Assembly (NCBI GenBank): GCA_034670405.1
Contig: JAXDDX010000119.1
Coordinates: forward strand, 253,501 to 317,500
Direction: 5' to 3'
DNA: 64,000 nucleotides
From: Hoplostethus atlanticus
Taxonomy: Eukaryota; Chordata; Actinopteri; Trachichthyiformes; Trachichthyidae
Shown: positions 36,601 through 49,510 of the stretch, in pieces
Layout of the letters: every line of letters starts with the position of its first letter
Position numbering within the stretch: the first letter of the stretch is position 1
Translations under genes and position numbers: made by a program
The notes under the pieces: model-generated
Seen by the model: the letters and a program-made list of their open reading frames with translations, nothing else
What the model was told of the DNA's origin: nothing
Databases searched by the model: none

Positions 36601-38460
36601 AGGAAGGGAAAATATATCCAAAACGAGGAGGCAAAAAGAGATCGAAGGGAGGCCATTGACTCCGAGAGCTAACGAGCAAGTGAGAAAGGGGGGAAAGAAA
36701 TAGCCGAAGAAGAGCTAAGTGAAAAAAAAGCAGACGTACCGAGACTGAGAGGCAGAGGTATCGGATCGGGGGCAAATATTGAGCAGAAGTAACAAGGGAG
36801 ACAAAAGCGGCAGAGCGGAGGAGAGATCAAAAGAGAGAGTAATGACAGTGGTAGATGTATTCACAGCCCCGTCCCCCGTGGCTGCAGATGCTCTATGCCT
36901 GGAAGCAGAAAAAAAGGCCAGGCTGGGAGGCGCAGGACGCAGCATTTGGTCATTTCACAGTGCGCTGCGTCCCACCAAAACAATGTTGAGGCAATCAGAG
37001 CTAATTGCACACTAATGGCTCCCTTTCCACATTCCTTCTCTAATTGGCTGGAGCGCCATCTGCATACACACACACACACAGACACACTCGAATGCATGCA
37101 TACCACCTACACACACATACACAAACACATCAAGCATGCACAACACAGCAGATATGCTCTCAACATAACGCAGCTACTACGTGCGCGGCTTATCATCGGC
37201 GATGTCATCTCATCGGGAAGAAGTCTGTCTTTTTTTTTTTTTTAAATAAATATCCCAGCAAGCATTTCACAGATGGCGACGTGCGGGAGGCGATCAAGTT
37301 CAATCTCAACCCAAACAAGCATAAAGATCTCACAGCGTGATGTTACAGCGCGGTCAAAATTCACATTATAGCAGCTTTGAGAAAGTGTTCGGAACCGATA
37401 TGAGAAAAAAATATTTAAGTCTCGATTTCACGAAATGATGCAGGTAGCAGCTGTTAATGTTGATGACTTTATTTACACGGGTTTTCAACACTGGTGCATC
37501 TACTCAACGTGGGCTTTAAGAGGTGTAAGAGAAAGGTATGTACAATTCACATTGGTGCACATGTTTTTTTTTTGTAGACCCATCACCCAAAACTAAAAAA
37601 AGTTATAAACAAAGGGGAGGGGGCAATTCTTGTCCAGCACACAACCAATGTGTTACAGGGAATAAATGGAAATTCAAGTTTGGTTAGGTTAAGGAAATAT
37701 CAGGTGAACTGAAAGAAAGCGAATTGTCAACGCTCTTATTTTGGCGAGAGAACAGGTTTATTATAGCATTATAGTCACTGGACCCTCTTAGGACAAATTT
37801 AATTTCCCCTTAACTTTAGAAAAGGACATCACATATTTCAGCCAAGTAGAGGGTGAAGGTGTTTTGCGAGATTTCCAAGCTAGCATTTGGCCAGGAGAGT
37901 AGTGAAAGGATGTGTGTTTGTCTTCTTTTTTTTTTTGCAGCCATGGGGGCGCGTTTGCTGTTCACACTCCTGGTGAAATCTTTGACATGCTTGCATTGAT
38001 TTTTGGCTGAGGAGCCGGCAGGCATTTCATGCCAAAATAACCATAGAAGCATTTGTTTTCAATTTAATGTCGTGAGGCATTTTTTTCCCAACTCAAGCAT
38101 GATCACTGAGCCCCATCGCCCCATCGCTCTGTTCTTTTTTTTCCCCCCTCACCTTTCTCCCACCCGGCATCAGGAAAGCGTAGAGGTGCTCCATTCTCGG
38201 GAATAGCTTGTCGTTGCTGTCATCTCCTCAGCGCCTCACCATGCATCAGGTTCCTCCCCTACAGTTCTTTGTTATCGCTTAGCGGGAAATCCTTTTTTTG
38301 GCCGTGGCAGCGTGGAAAAACCATCACCGCAGGCAAAAGGTGAAGTGGGTACAGCAGAGAAAGTTCTTTAAGTGCAGCGGTTGTCATGGAAACCACCTTT
38401 ACCCAGCATCATCCTCATTCGCTCACCTCCCAGAAATCGCCTAGGCGCTCATTTAATTGA
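36601..38460. other. intergenic, some TAAT-core sequence
   Basis: The stretch 36985-37045 has CTAATTG, CTAATGG and CTAATTGG cores close together, next to a CA repeat (37066-37082). T runs lie at 37210-37224 and 37927-37936. No gene. Confidence 0.4.
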
Positions 38461-38461
38461 A

Positions 38462-38463
<2 letters not shown>

Positions 38464-38501
<38 letters not shown>
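38464..38501 (+). repeat. (CA)19 microsatellite
   Basis: A perfect run followed by CATACATACA. Confidence 0.95.
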
Positions 38502-38506
<5 letters not shown>

Positions 38507-38805
38507 TACAAAGACAGTCCTGGAGAATTATTAAATCCATGGCCCACCTGCTTGTTTACACTCGGTCAACCAATCGCCTCCCTTCTCCTTCTTTCTCTGT
38601 CTGTTTTGTGTTTACTGGGACATCGTGCCGGCTGCCATCTGTTTGTTTCTCTGTTTACAGTGAAAACATAATTTACTGAGCACAGGTAGAGCGCTCCTCT
38701 ACTGCATATGCATGTTTCATACAACAATGGGACGAGTGTTTTCTCAGCAACGCGCCATCTAGCCCTGAACCTGCTGTTTACTGCAGCAACTCTGTCCACA
38801 CCTCC

Positions 38806-38806
<1 letters not shown>

Positions 38807-38843
<37 letters not shown>

Positions 38844-39257
38844 CACGCACATCCGTGGGTCCATGCATGCGTGTTGGTTTGTGCACCTGTGAATATTTGT
38901 GTGTATTTGTGTGCTGAAATATATACGCGTCTGTGTGTGTATGCATGCACAGGTGTGTGTTCATATGTCTGTGTGTTCATATGTCTGTGTGTTCATGCAC
39001 GTAGAGTGCCTGCAAGTGTGTGTGTGTGTGTATTTGTGCATCCACGTGTCCATGTGTACATGTTTGTATATTATGTGCAGGTAAATATGGGTGTGTGTGA
39101 TTACATATGCTTGTGTGTGTGTATGTGTGTGTGTGTGTGTGTGTATGTGTGCATAAGTTTATGTGTGCATCCGTGAGGCCATGCATGTGTGTCTGTCTGT
39201 GTGTCTGTAAATGTAGTTGTGTGTGTGTGTGTGTGCTTGTGTGAAATGTCTGCCTTA

Positions 39258-39300
<43 letters not shown>
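38807..39300 (+). repeat. TG-rich low-complexity region
   Basis: Arrays at 38812-38836, 39117-39143 and 39261-39296 are linked by degenerate TG/CATG sequence. Confidence 0.9.
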
Positions 39301-39401
39301 GCTAAATAGCGGGGTACTGAAGGTGATGACACTACCTTGAAGAGAGGCTGTGGCTCCCTGGGAGTTGGACTACTATAATCAACTGCAACTGGGAGACTAC
39401 A

Positions 39402-39441
<40 letters not shown>

Positions 39442-40502
39442 GAGAGACAGAGAGAGAGACAGAGAGTGGGAAATGATGTCTTTTTATAGACTTAGAGACC
39501 TTGGATTTTCATCATTAACTCATGCTCAGTATTAATTGAACTGGGTGCAGGTCTCTCCATCATAACATGATGCCGTCGCTTGCAAACCAACACTGCTGCA
39601 CGGGATGCAGCGGAGGGCAAGTGTATTTACAACTCAGATTACCCACCTTTTCATCTGCAGGAGTTCACACAATATGACTTAAATCCATAGTATACATCAT
39701 ACTAAGTAGTGTCGACCTGTTAAGTTTAAATGTTAAGTGATGTCGTGAAAACATGGAAATATAATTGATTTGCGTTCATATTGGTGGTTGTTTTCCTGAT
39801 GAGCATCACTGGCTGAAGGGCATAACTTCCACTCCATCACACACATTATATAATTATCCCATTTTGACCCAAATATGAGGCGGTGACTTACAGTTCCAAG
39901 GTCAGCCAGTAACAGTTCTACACTGACCGGTGCGCTTTATGCCTTTCAATGTGTTTTAGCATAGCGAGGCTCTTTTTTTTTTTTTCATAATGTGCTGATT
40001 TGTGGAGAACCGTGGGACAGGGCATTTATGTTTCTGTGCGTGTGTGTGTGCGTGTGCGCAGTGAGCTGTGCTATAACATGCCACTGTGTCTCGCACCCTG
40101 TCCCTGTGTGTGACAGAAGCAGATGTTAAACTCAGCCTCTGGGCTTAAAACACAACTCCCATCAAACATAACCGCTCCCTCTCTCTCTCCCCCCCCCGCC
40201 GCCCCCCGCACCCCTCTGGACGGCGGCTCTGCAGACCAGTTCGGCTCTTCATAAATCTGATGCTGATGCCGGGGAAAAAGACAGGCAAACGCCAACCCCC
40301 CCAAACTAGGACAAAAAAAGTTCCACTCGTGTTGTACGGGGGTTGTATTTTGGGTGACACTGATGTCATTGCCTTCGGGCTGAGAGGGGCTGTCACGGAA
40401 TTTAGGTCGCTGTTATGGGTTTTGACGGACAGGTGCTGGGGATGATGGGTAAATTGAGAAGCGCAGAGCTGGGATTAGTGGAGGCCAGGACAGGTGTGTT
40501 AT

Positions 40503-40505
<3 letters not shown>
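39301..40505. other. intergenic
   Basis: (CA)16 lies at 39406-39437, and T13 lies near 39973. The remainder is unique without a gene. Confidence 0.5.

Positions 40506-40539
<34 letters not shown>
40506..40539 (+). repeat. (GA)17 microsatellite
   Basis: A perfect GA run that gives false RERE frames. Confidence 0.95.
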
Positions 40540-40547
<8 letters not shown>

Positions 40548-40836
40548 TGTGTTTGTATCAGCCAAGCATGTCCGGCACAAACTCCTTTTGCAGCTGTTCT
40601 GGAAAAAGGCACTCACACTTTTCCATTACTTTCCTCCACCACCCCCACCCCCCCGCATGCCCGCTTCGGGGAAAACAGCAGGCCAGGGGTTTTGAACTAG
40701 CAACCCTGCAGCTGCTGGGAGAGAGCATTACCCTCTGTGGCATCAGGGCCAGACCTCTTGGCAGAGCATCCTAACAGAGAGCAAACACATGTAACCAGTG
40801 GGAGTCAGCCCATCTGTCTATGTCTCTGCTAAAGGT

Positions 40837-40837
<1 letters not shown>

Positions 40838-40875
<38 letters not shown>
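40838..40875 (+). repeat. (CA)19 microsatellite
   Basis: A perfect run of 38 bases. Confidence 0.95.
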
Positions 40876-40877
<2 letters not shown>

Positions 40878-41341
40878 TCCTCACTAAAGTGAGACATGAG
40901 ACTGTGTTGGCAGTGACAAACGAACTGCACGGCGAGAGAAAACCAGCTAGAAGATGAAGTGACCAATAGATCAGACAACCGAGCTTTTCTCTCGCTCTCT
41001 CTCTCTCTCTCTCTCTCCTGTTGCTGATGAGAGCCAGATTAATGCTTAATTCCTCAAGTCACAAGGAGATAATCACTATCCATCCTGTCTGTTTCTCCCC
41101 TTCAGCCTTTCTCTCCATCCATTCCTCTCACTCCGACGTACCTCTCGGGGTGATAAAAATACAACAGCAGTTGGCGGATGGAAAGATGGGAAGGAGTGTG
41201 TGAGAGGCTGTGAATGTGTGAAGGAAAGAAGGGGATGGGTGTCACAAGCAGGTTTCATTACCATGCATCTGTCAGAGCGCCGACGGAGGTCTTGTTGCCA
41301 ATGGCAATGCGGAAGGGAGTTAAAGAGCCTCAGCATCTTTG

Positions 41342-41380
<39 letters not shown>

Positions 41381-41704
41381 ACTGCCTGCCTGTCTCCGTC
41401 TGAGCGGGGGGAGTTAAATATCAGCATGTCTGTCGTCGCCCTGGCCTCGCCGTCTGCAGACGCCGACACGGTGCAGACAAGAAAAGTCCATTATCGCTTC
41501 TCTCACTCTGACTATTTATCTCTCTCCATCTCACCCTGTCACTTGCAACCCCCAAAAGCCCCCCCCCCCAATCTACCCCCAACCCCCCTCAACCACACAC
41601 ACAAACACACACGCACACACCAGCCAACCCAGCACTGGGGTTGAGCAAAGTATGGCATCACCTGTCTTTCAGAGCCTTGCTGCTGAGCCTCCTACTTTGC
41701 AGAA

Positions 41705-41708
<4 letters not shown>
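40876..41708. other. intergenic with CT arrays
   Basis: (CT)n lies at 40989-41018 and 41345-41377. No gene. Confidence 0.5.

Positions 41709-41755
<47 letters not shown>
41709..41755 (+). repeat. (TG)23 microsatellite
   Basis: A perfect run of 47 bases. Confidence 0.95.
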
Positions 41756-41758
<3 letters not shown>

Positions 41759-41812
41759 GGGTGACCAGTTAGGAAAATGTGGGTGTGGCAAGTGCTTGAA
41801 TAACGCTCTCTC

Positions 41813-42010
41813 CTCCCTTAACAACTATTATCGATGTGTCTTGGAGCAAAGCACTTTACCCCCCATCTGCACCAGTGGGGCTCCCAGTGGCCCCACAGTA
41901 GAAGACCGTGGTTGGACTGGGCAGCTCCCAGGTGTGAAAGTGTTGCAGGATGGGAAAGAAGCATGGAGCTTAGTTGACTTTCCCTGGATGAATAAAGGCC
42001 AAGAAGATGT
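41813..42010 (+). mobile_element. probable SINE-like repeat fragment
   Basis: TTGGAGCAAAGCACTTTACC, CACCAGTGGGGCTCCCAGTG and a GAATAAAGGCC end resemble the body and tail of teleost tRNA-derived SINEs. The head is not clear. Confidence 0.45.
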
Positions 42011-43165
42011 ACAAGGTGGACTTAACCGTTTCATCTCATAAGCCGAAGCTGTGAATCTCCCTGGCTTTTCATTCCCGACCCCGTAGCCGCTATGCAGACA
42101 AAACACCTGGAAAAAAAGGAGCCGTATCAGAGCTAGCAGCGCTAACGTTTTCCCCAGACAGTTACCAAATTGCTCCGGAGCAAAGCAATCGCTTGCCGCG
42201 ACCCTCATTTTAACTACAAAAAAATCCCTTTAAGGGCAGAGCTGGCCCTATTTTAGCCCCTGTCATCTCTTCAAACACAACCCCCGTGCCTCCCTGCTAG
42301 CGCTTTGCGGAGTCGAGGCGGTGGAGGCGGCGTGGAATGGTTGACTGGTCAGGCAAGGACAAGCTGCTCGGGAAAAGACCTCCATCGGCGCTGCAGAGAC
42401 CTGTTGGCTTTCAAGCCGCCGGCGTGCCGACAGAAAGCTTTTAGGAGCTCCTTTTAAAAGGAAGCGGCTATCTTCTGACCTAGAAGATCAAGCTCAAACA
42501 TATAGCAATGTCCTAAAGCGAGGCACACGCTAAAGACAGTGGTGGAAGGCTGAATTGGTGTGGGAGTGGGCTGCAGCGAGGCAAGATCGTGAGAAGTCCC
42601 GAGACAAACAACCGGGAGGATATTTTCGTAAATCCTTCGGCAATAAAGGGGAGATGGGGAAGGAAGCGGCTGCTGTGCGGTGGGAGGATAGAACAGACGG
42701 TGACATTTAGAGTGAGAGAACACTAGGCGGTGGGTGAATTATCCAGCGAGGATCCGACACATATAGATGGTTTGATTGCGTGATCACACAAGAGAATATT
42801 TCTGTTCCGCCAGCCCCCCGAAGGAAGCGCCCTCGCGTTCGTCTCGCCGATCTAGGCAAGGATTCAACCAACTCAACTCAACATTTAAGTCCCGTGTTTA
42901 TCTCCGTCGCCAGGCCCGGCTGCAGGCCCCGCTGATTGGTTTTGCCCTGAGTAATGAGCGCAATCGACAGACAGTACAATTTAATTAGGAGCTGTGAGCG
43001 GTGACGCCGAGATGGGATGATACCGGTACGGGACGGGGACGGCGATTAATGGAACAACGCCTTCCCACTGTTCCATCATCGCAATCTGATTTATTAATTA
43101 CCCATGGCGGTGGGGGTTTTTATCTCGCTCGTCACGCAAATTGGTGGGAGAGACGCGCACGCACG
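42011..43165. other. intergenic; TAAT-rich candidate regulatory block
   Basis: The stretch 42870-43110 is complex unique sequence with GATTGG, TAATGAGCGCAAT, TTTAATTAGG, CGATTAATGG and TTATTAATTACC spaced through it. No frame shows coding signals. Confidence 0.45.
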
Positions 43166-43192
43166 CACACACACACACACACACACACACAG
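43166..43192 (+). repeat. (AC)13 microsatellite
   Basis: A perfect run after ACGCACGC. Confidence 0.9.
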
Positions 43193-43555
43193 GAAGACAA
43201 CATTTGATATCCGGGGGAGCCTTTATTCCCGCTACAAACAGGGAAGAGCGAAAACAGGCTTGCATGAAAGAGCAACAGGCAAAAACCCGTCTACAGGTAC
43301 GACACACAGCCGCACTTGAACTCAAATAACCCCGCTGTGGAGGGTTTTTTTTTTCAGGGGGGGTTAGTCATGTAATGTGATTAAATGCAGCCTGTTTTCT
43401 TGCCGCTTGCGAAGGGAGATATAGGGTGACATCACAGCCTTACCCAGAATCCCAGCAGCTGGATGCCTCTGGCAGGGATTATGGCCAGATTACGCTTGAA
43501 CGCTCCACGCGTACTCCGTGGCATATATCCACAAACACAATTACTCAGACAGGCG

Positions 43556-43566
43556 CACGCACACAC

Positions 43567-43610
<44 letters not shown>
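43556..43610 (+). repeat. (CA)n microsatellite with one GC interruption
   Basis: A run of about 55 bases. Confidence 0.9.
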
Positions 43611-43612
<2 letters not shown>

Positions 43613-44340
43613 CGTGGCTGTTAAAATAGCTCTCCGTCGTCTTTCATGGCGAATCAAAGCGGTGCGGTGGCACAGAGAGGCAGATCCAGCTTCCCCCTTC
43701 TGCAGAGATGAACCTGCAGCCTGTCAACCACCTCCCTGGTGGTTATTTGATTTGGGAAGAGGAGACGCTCTATCCGTGCTCTTTTAACGCGTCGGATGAA
43801 AGGCAAAACACAGGCATGCGGGCGCACACGCATGTACAGTGTGGCACGCAAGCAGGCAAATACATCCTCTACAAAGTTTAGATGAGTTTAGCCTTGAGAA
43901 ACTATAGAAGCAAATTAAAGAAAAACTGATAAGACACAAGGGCAACAACAACAACAACAAAAAACTATTGGAAATTATTAATTTGTGCAGGTAAGGGGGG
44001 AAAAAACCTCAGGGGCTTATTCAAAATATCTCACCGCAACAAACCCAAACCACAAGACAACAAGAAAACTTCAAGGTGACGAGCAAACACACGACTTGAT
44101 TGTGTAACAGAAACACAACGTGGTGGTAATAAAGTCAGAAGTGAGAAAAACCCAAATGTCATTTTGAAAATACAAAATGTAATCAAAGCAATTAACTCAT
44201 TACAATGTAATTAAATGTATTTACAGATGAATGATTCATTTATAAACCAAATAGCCCCGAATGCATGACATGAAATCACAGGGGAGGGATTGTGGTAATG
44301 AGTATGTGTGAATGTATCACTATCACACGTCGCCATCAAA

Positions 44341-44382
<42 letters not shown>

Positions 44383-45858
44383 CACCCCCTCCATCTCTCG
44401 CTCTCCCTCCACTCCGATTGCGAAAGACCTTGATGTGTCTTTGAGGGTTTGCCACGGCACATTTCCATGGCAAATCTAGCGTGTTATGCCTGCGCCGGCG
44501 TTGCCAAGTCCTCATCATTCATCCTGATGACTCACAAAGCAAGGCCGAAAAAACAATACCGCTTTGCCACCGAGACCCTCCCCACCCCCCAGATGAGAGA
44601 ATACATCTCTTTACCTCAGGAGAAGAAAGGACCCGGCGTCGCCTATTCTGAACTGTTCTGATCAAGCTGAGTGTTATCAAACGCCAGCCTTTGTCGATGG
44701 CCTTGTTGTTGGCACATGCAGGCTAAATCAGTGACCAGCTGGGGGGGGGTTGAAACGATCTTTTCTTTTATAATTCAACAGTGTCGTCCTGAATATCCTG
44801 AATAGCCGCGTCGCCAGGCAAAGACGCACCGCGTGCGGCGAGCGTGCGGGCAAGTCGACATGACAACTCTGACTTTCACCGCCAAGGAAGAATTCCCTTG
44901 TAAAAACCGGTTGAAAAAAAAAAAAAATCACACAAGGCCTTGTTTCTGACTCACTCTCATTCCCCCCAGAAGCTGATGAGAATTCACCGTCACTCACCCT
45001 GCACGTAAAAAATCAATGATCGCTTGACTTCATGGTAAAAAAAAAAAAAGAAAAAAAAAAAGGGGGGCGGGAGACCGTATTTCCAGTGATCAGTCCCCGA
45101 GGCGTGCCATCTTTCCACCCACTCAAAAACATACCACACACACACACACACACAAACATTTGATTCGAGCTTGTAATCCTGTAAGGGTGACTCCGTCTGC
45201 GTTTGAAATGGGTCCCGGTTGGCGGTGCGGCTCCCTGCTCGGGGGGGGGGGAGGGGCACCGGTAAATGAATCTGTCTGCAGTCGCGCAGCCAAATGAACA
45301 GCGGCCGAGCTGAGTAAGGGAGCGGGGCCGCGGTCCGCTCGGTTCATTTATGAAATGTATCAGGATTTATGAGGCAATGAAGCGTAAAGGTGCTTTATTA
45401 CTCGCCGACTGCCGTCAGTCCGCCGAGACGCAAAGCAGAAATGACACCCTAAATGTTCCGACTCCAGTTTTTCTTCCCTCCTCCCTAATAGGGGGGAAAC
45501 TGGGATAATGAATAAAATGGACGATTCAATTCGGAAAAACCTCCCGTGTATTTTTAATTTTCTCTTTTCATTTGGAGACTTTCTGCGTAGACGATCTCTG
45601 ATGTTTTGGGTTTTTTTTCTTGGAAACGCCTCGTTGAGTTTCCCACGCGGTCTTTCACAACTCTGCGTCAGTCCGAGGATATAATAATATCCTACGTAGC
45701 ATATTTGCCAAGATTTTTCCCAACTTAGCTCCGTGAGCCAACATTGCTATGCTGCACCGTGACTTCTTGGTTGAACCAATCCTCAGAGCCGACCAGGTGT
45801 GGAAAGAGAGAAAATGGTGCTGATCTCCAGAAGCCATGTCAAGCAGAAGGAATAAGAT

Positions 45859-45860
<2 letters not shown>
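43611..45860. other. intergenic, unique blocks and short repeats
   Basis: CA runs lie at 44341-44380 and 45133-45154. A-rich tracts lie at 43921-43964 and 45040-45061. The stretch 45280-45600 is complex unique sequence with TTTATGA and TTATTACTCG motifs. No gene. Confidence 0.45.

Positions 45861-45861
<1 letters not shown>

Positions 45862-45897
<36 letters not shown>
45862..45897 (+). repeat. (TG)18 microsatellite
   Basis: A perfect run of 36 bases. Confidence 0.95.
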
Positions 45898-45898
<1 letters not shown>

Positions 45899-47222
45899 AT
45901 GCTGGGACTGAAATGTGAAGAGTGGTTTTGCTGGTTCAGTGCATCCCAGTTGCGATCAAAATCATCTCAAACCTCTGTGAATGAAGTCTCTGAGGAGGGT
46001 AATGGAGAAAAAGGATAAAGAAGGCCAGCTTGGTGATCTGTGGTAGGGTGTGTGTGTGTGTGAATATGTCACATCGGTGTGTATGAAGTGCCTATGTGTC
46101 AGTGTGTGTGTGTGTGCACGTGTTCCTTCTTGCATTTACCCAGGCTTCCCACGCCGCCTGGCCCCTTCGACTTCCCACCCAGCGGGGAGTGTTTCATTAG
46201 CGCCCGGTGGGAGGACCGGGGACTGTACCTGACAGCACCTCCGATGAACCCTGAAGCCACATGACAGTGTGTGTGTGTGTGTGTGTGTGTGGTTGGTAGT
46301 CTTGAAGCTATGAAGCTAATGGGCGGCTGTTACCGGGGTTTTTTTTTTCTCCCACCGATCGCTTACAAACCGCGCGCCCCCCCCCTCCAACTTTGATCAT
46401 CTAATGACACCTAATTATGTGACCGCCCAATGTTGGGTTTCTCTGAGGTCAGGCTGCCGCTGTTTGCCGCTTTGCTGTGCTGGAAAGCTTCTTTTTTTGG
46501 GGGGGGGGGTACAGAGGTAATTATTGGCGAGAGCAGCTCTCTCATTAGAAACGCCGTGTATCTGAGCAGTGCAGAGAGTGAGAACAAAATCTAATTATCG
46601 CCCTCTTCACACCCACCCCTCTGCGACATCAATACTCCATTATAGTACCTTGTCCCCGGGGTGCAGAGGAAGCCTGACTCCTACACGTGTGTGCCGTGCA
46701 CGTCGACACACACACACACACACACACACACACAGCTGCAATGCATTAAGTTATTATCCAGCATGCATTTTGTTACATGTAGTTATATGATGTAGTATGA
46801 ACATTATATGTACTTCTATATGAACTTGCATATAATACTGTATACACATATGGTATGGAAGTTACATGTGCTTCTATATGAAATGCAATAAATGTTGATC
46901 AGGTTTTTTAGTGTCTCACAGTACTGCTTAAAGTCTGAGAGGTTGCAAAGGACCCCGAGTGAACTCATGGTGGGAGGCTCTCGCGGTGCTCTGCTGTACA
47001 CATACTTACCACCGAGCACTGAGATTTTTTTTTTTTCCCTCAGGCAATTCCTCTAATGGCTGATGTTGATCTTGGAAAATCATCGGCACAGGGTAAAGAT
47101 TGCACGAAGAAAAGCGAGAGAGCTGGGTGTCAGATCGTCTATTTCTCTCCCACTCAGTACTCAAGGCTCTGCGGCCTGAAGAAGTCGTACTGAGAGAGCA
47201 TGTGGGTGTTTTTCTCAGACGG
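45898..47222. other. intergenic; TAAT-rich block near 46.4-46.6 kb
   Basis: TG lies at 46267-46291 and CA at 46706-46733. Between them CTAATGACACCTAATTATG, GGTAATTATTGG and CATTAG occur. At 46770-46900 a CTTCTATATGAA unit is repeated locally. No gene. Confidence 0.45.
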
Positions 47223-47262
47223 CTGGAGAGAGAGAGAGGGAGAGAGAGAGAGAGAGAGAGAC
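47223..47262 (+). repeat. (GA)n microsatellite
   Basis: GA units with one GGGA interruption, continuing into purine-rich sequence. Confidence 0.9.
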
Positions 47263-49179
47263 AGGGAGACCAAGATGAGAGACGTATAGAGGGAGGGCGA
47301 CAGACTCGGCGAGGCAAGCGAAAAAAGAGAGGGAGAGTGATAATTTTGTGAGAGTATGGGAGAGAGAAAAGGTTTTCGCGGAGGAAGGATATATTACATG
47401 CAGTTCCATTAGTGTGTGTAATGGCGCTGAAAGGCGGCGGTCCTGGCGGTGTTGACCGTGCTGGTGGTGGGAGCTGAATTAAACAGTCCCTGTCAGGCGG
47501 CGCCGGTCGTATACCGGGGCTATCGCAGAGAAACACACCAAGTCAAGTCCTCGTACGCGCACGGATACAGTGTCGGCTGGCTGTATTGGCACGTCAGAGC
47601 CACATCATGTCATATCCCACTCAGATGAACCAAAGCCTTTGTTCTGGGTTACTGACTGAGTGTATATATCAGCTCTTGACAAACTCAATAACGACAACGC
47701 ATTATAACTGCCTGTTTCCATTGGTGATGCAAGAGCTGCCGCAGTGCAATTAAAGATCCCCGTCAAAAAACATAATAAAAACTGTTCATGTGATACATAC
47801 AATTATTTTTTAAAAGCTACACCCCTTAAAATGTAACGCAGTTGATGTAGCAATGCTTTAAATTATTTGGAAAATACTAAGATATCGGTCTGAAGATGCC
47901 ACGTTATCCATCGGTTTATTACATTAGCAGGTTTTATTACAATTTCACCCATTTTGAGAGACAATTTTGACAAATGATGACATCACCAGTTGCTATATGG
48001 CCATCGAGCCCAAGTCGTATAAGTCATCAACATGGCATCAGCACTCGACAATACCAGTTCATTTCTGAATCGGTTCAACGCTTTCTTTCTGCCGTGGTGT
48101 TTGCTGATCCCGGCGCTGTTCCCTCTGCCTCTACATTTCCGCAAGCTAACTGGATTGCTTGTTGTTGTTGTTGTCTAAGCCTTATTCAACACAGAGATCC
48201 ATCCAGGAAAAAGGACCAGGGTCACGGGGAACTGTGCAAGCCAAAAGGCATACTAATCAATAGAGGGCTCAGGTGTCGCATATACAAGTCCGACCCACGT
48301 GATGTATTGATTCGGTTGCATGTCTTGTCGGTGCACTTGAGCATGAAATTCCTTGTGTAACAGCAGCCATCTTTTAAACAGACTGAATGCAAAGGTATTA
48401 AACCCCGCCGGCTGCTTTATGCTCTCTCCCTCTCTGTTTACCTGTAATCTATACCGAGGACACACACAGTTCAATTAAGAGTCAAAGATCAATATCGGGT
48501 TTATGCTCGCGGTCGCAGGGGTCAGTTCAGCTACACATGGTATATACGATACACGTGTCCAACAGTCCGAAGGCTGCTGAAGGACATATCAGTACACAAA
48601 GACAGTGGGTAAGTTGTCTGTTGGGTTCATCGGTGAACACAGAGAAACGTGGGATCCTTTGGGATGTCGTGAAGGTCAAGCACGGCCGGCAACCAACAAA
48701 ACAGATTTTGGTTCTAAATTTAGGTTTTGTAAAATGAACACCATTGCCGAGAACCGCTGTAAAGGAGCTCATTTAGATGTGCTACTGTTAAAAAGAAGGA
48801 AATCTTCAATAGCTATTTTCTCAAAATGACATCTTCACCTTGGGCTAAATCCGTTTTCTCAACTTCCCCTGCGGATAAAAAGCCACTCGGCTTCACATAT
48901 TGCTTCTTCCGCAGCTTTTTCATCTTTCGTTTTGTCGTATTCGTTTTAAGTTTTATTTTCTCAAAAATTAGGCAGAAGATGAGGTATGGAAAAATGTTCA
49001 CTATTTACCTGTGGTACTGATCATTCGCTATCTGTGGCCATCCCAGATACAAAGGGTTTTATTATCTCCAACATGAAAAGCAGTGTTTATGGAGTCACTT
49101 GGACAGAATAACACGACACGCATTTAATATGAGAAGAGCCTTCTTGCCTGCAATCAAGTTTACATATCAGGGATGGAAA
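47263..49179. other. intergenic, nothing recognised
   Basis: Several frames of 60-130 codons (for example 47974-48360) show no domain. I cannot support a gene. Confidence 0.45.
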
Positions 49180-49510
49180 AAGTACCATAAACTGATAAAT
49201 CTACAGGTTGTAAAGTTTGAGTTAGAATAGTTTGGAAGAGCGCGAGTATAAAGGCGGACTAGTGAGTAGATGAGTTACCGTGTTCAGCGCTGATGACGTT
49301 TAATGTCCCCGACAACCTCTGTAGTCTCATTTAGCCACTTGTTAGCAACCGCCTTTTTTAAGACACGTAAAAGCTTCAAAATTCACGTGAAAACCGTGAA
49401 AACGTGAAAACCTCTTAAGCTTCTGTTAACCACAGACCTTATTTCAGGCATCTAACCAAAAACCCATTCAAAAAACCCATTGACTTCGAGACGAGGGAAC
49501 CAGAAGTGCA
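49180..49510. repeat. possible interspersed repeat
   Basis: The sequence includes CGTGAAAAC repeated three times and AACCCATT repeated twice before GACTTCGAGACG. It resembles a dispersed fish repeat I cannot name. No terminal repeats were found. Confidence 0.3.

Noticed and set aside
47974-48360. 128-codon plus frame as a gene
   Set aside because: No start context, domain, splice sites or codon bias, and several overlapping frames of similar length.
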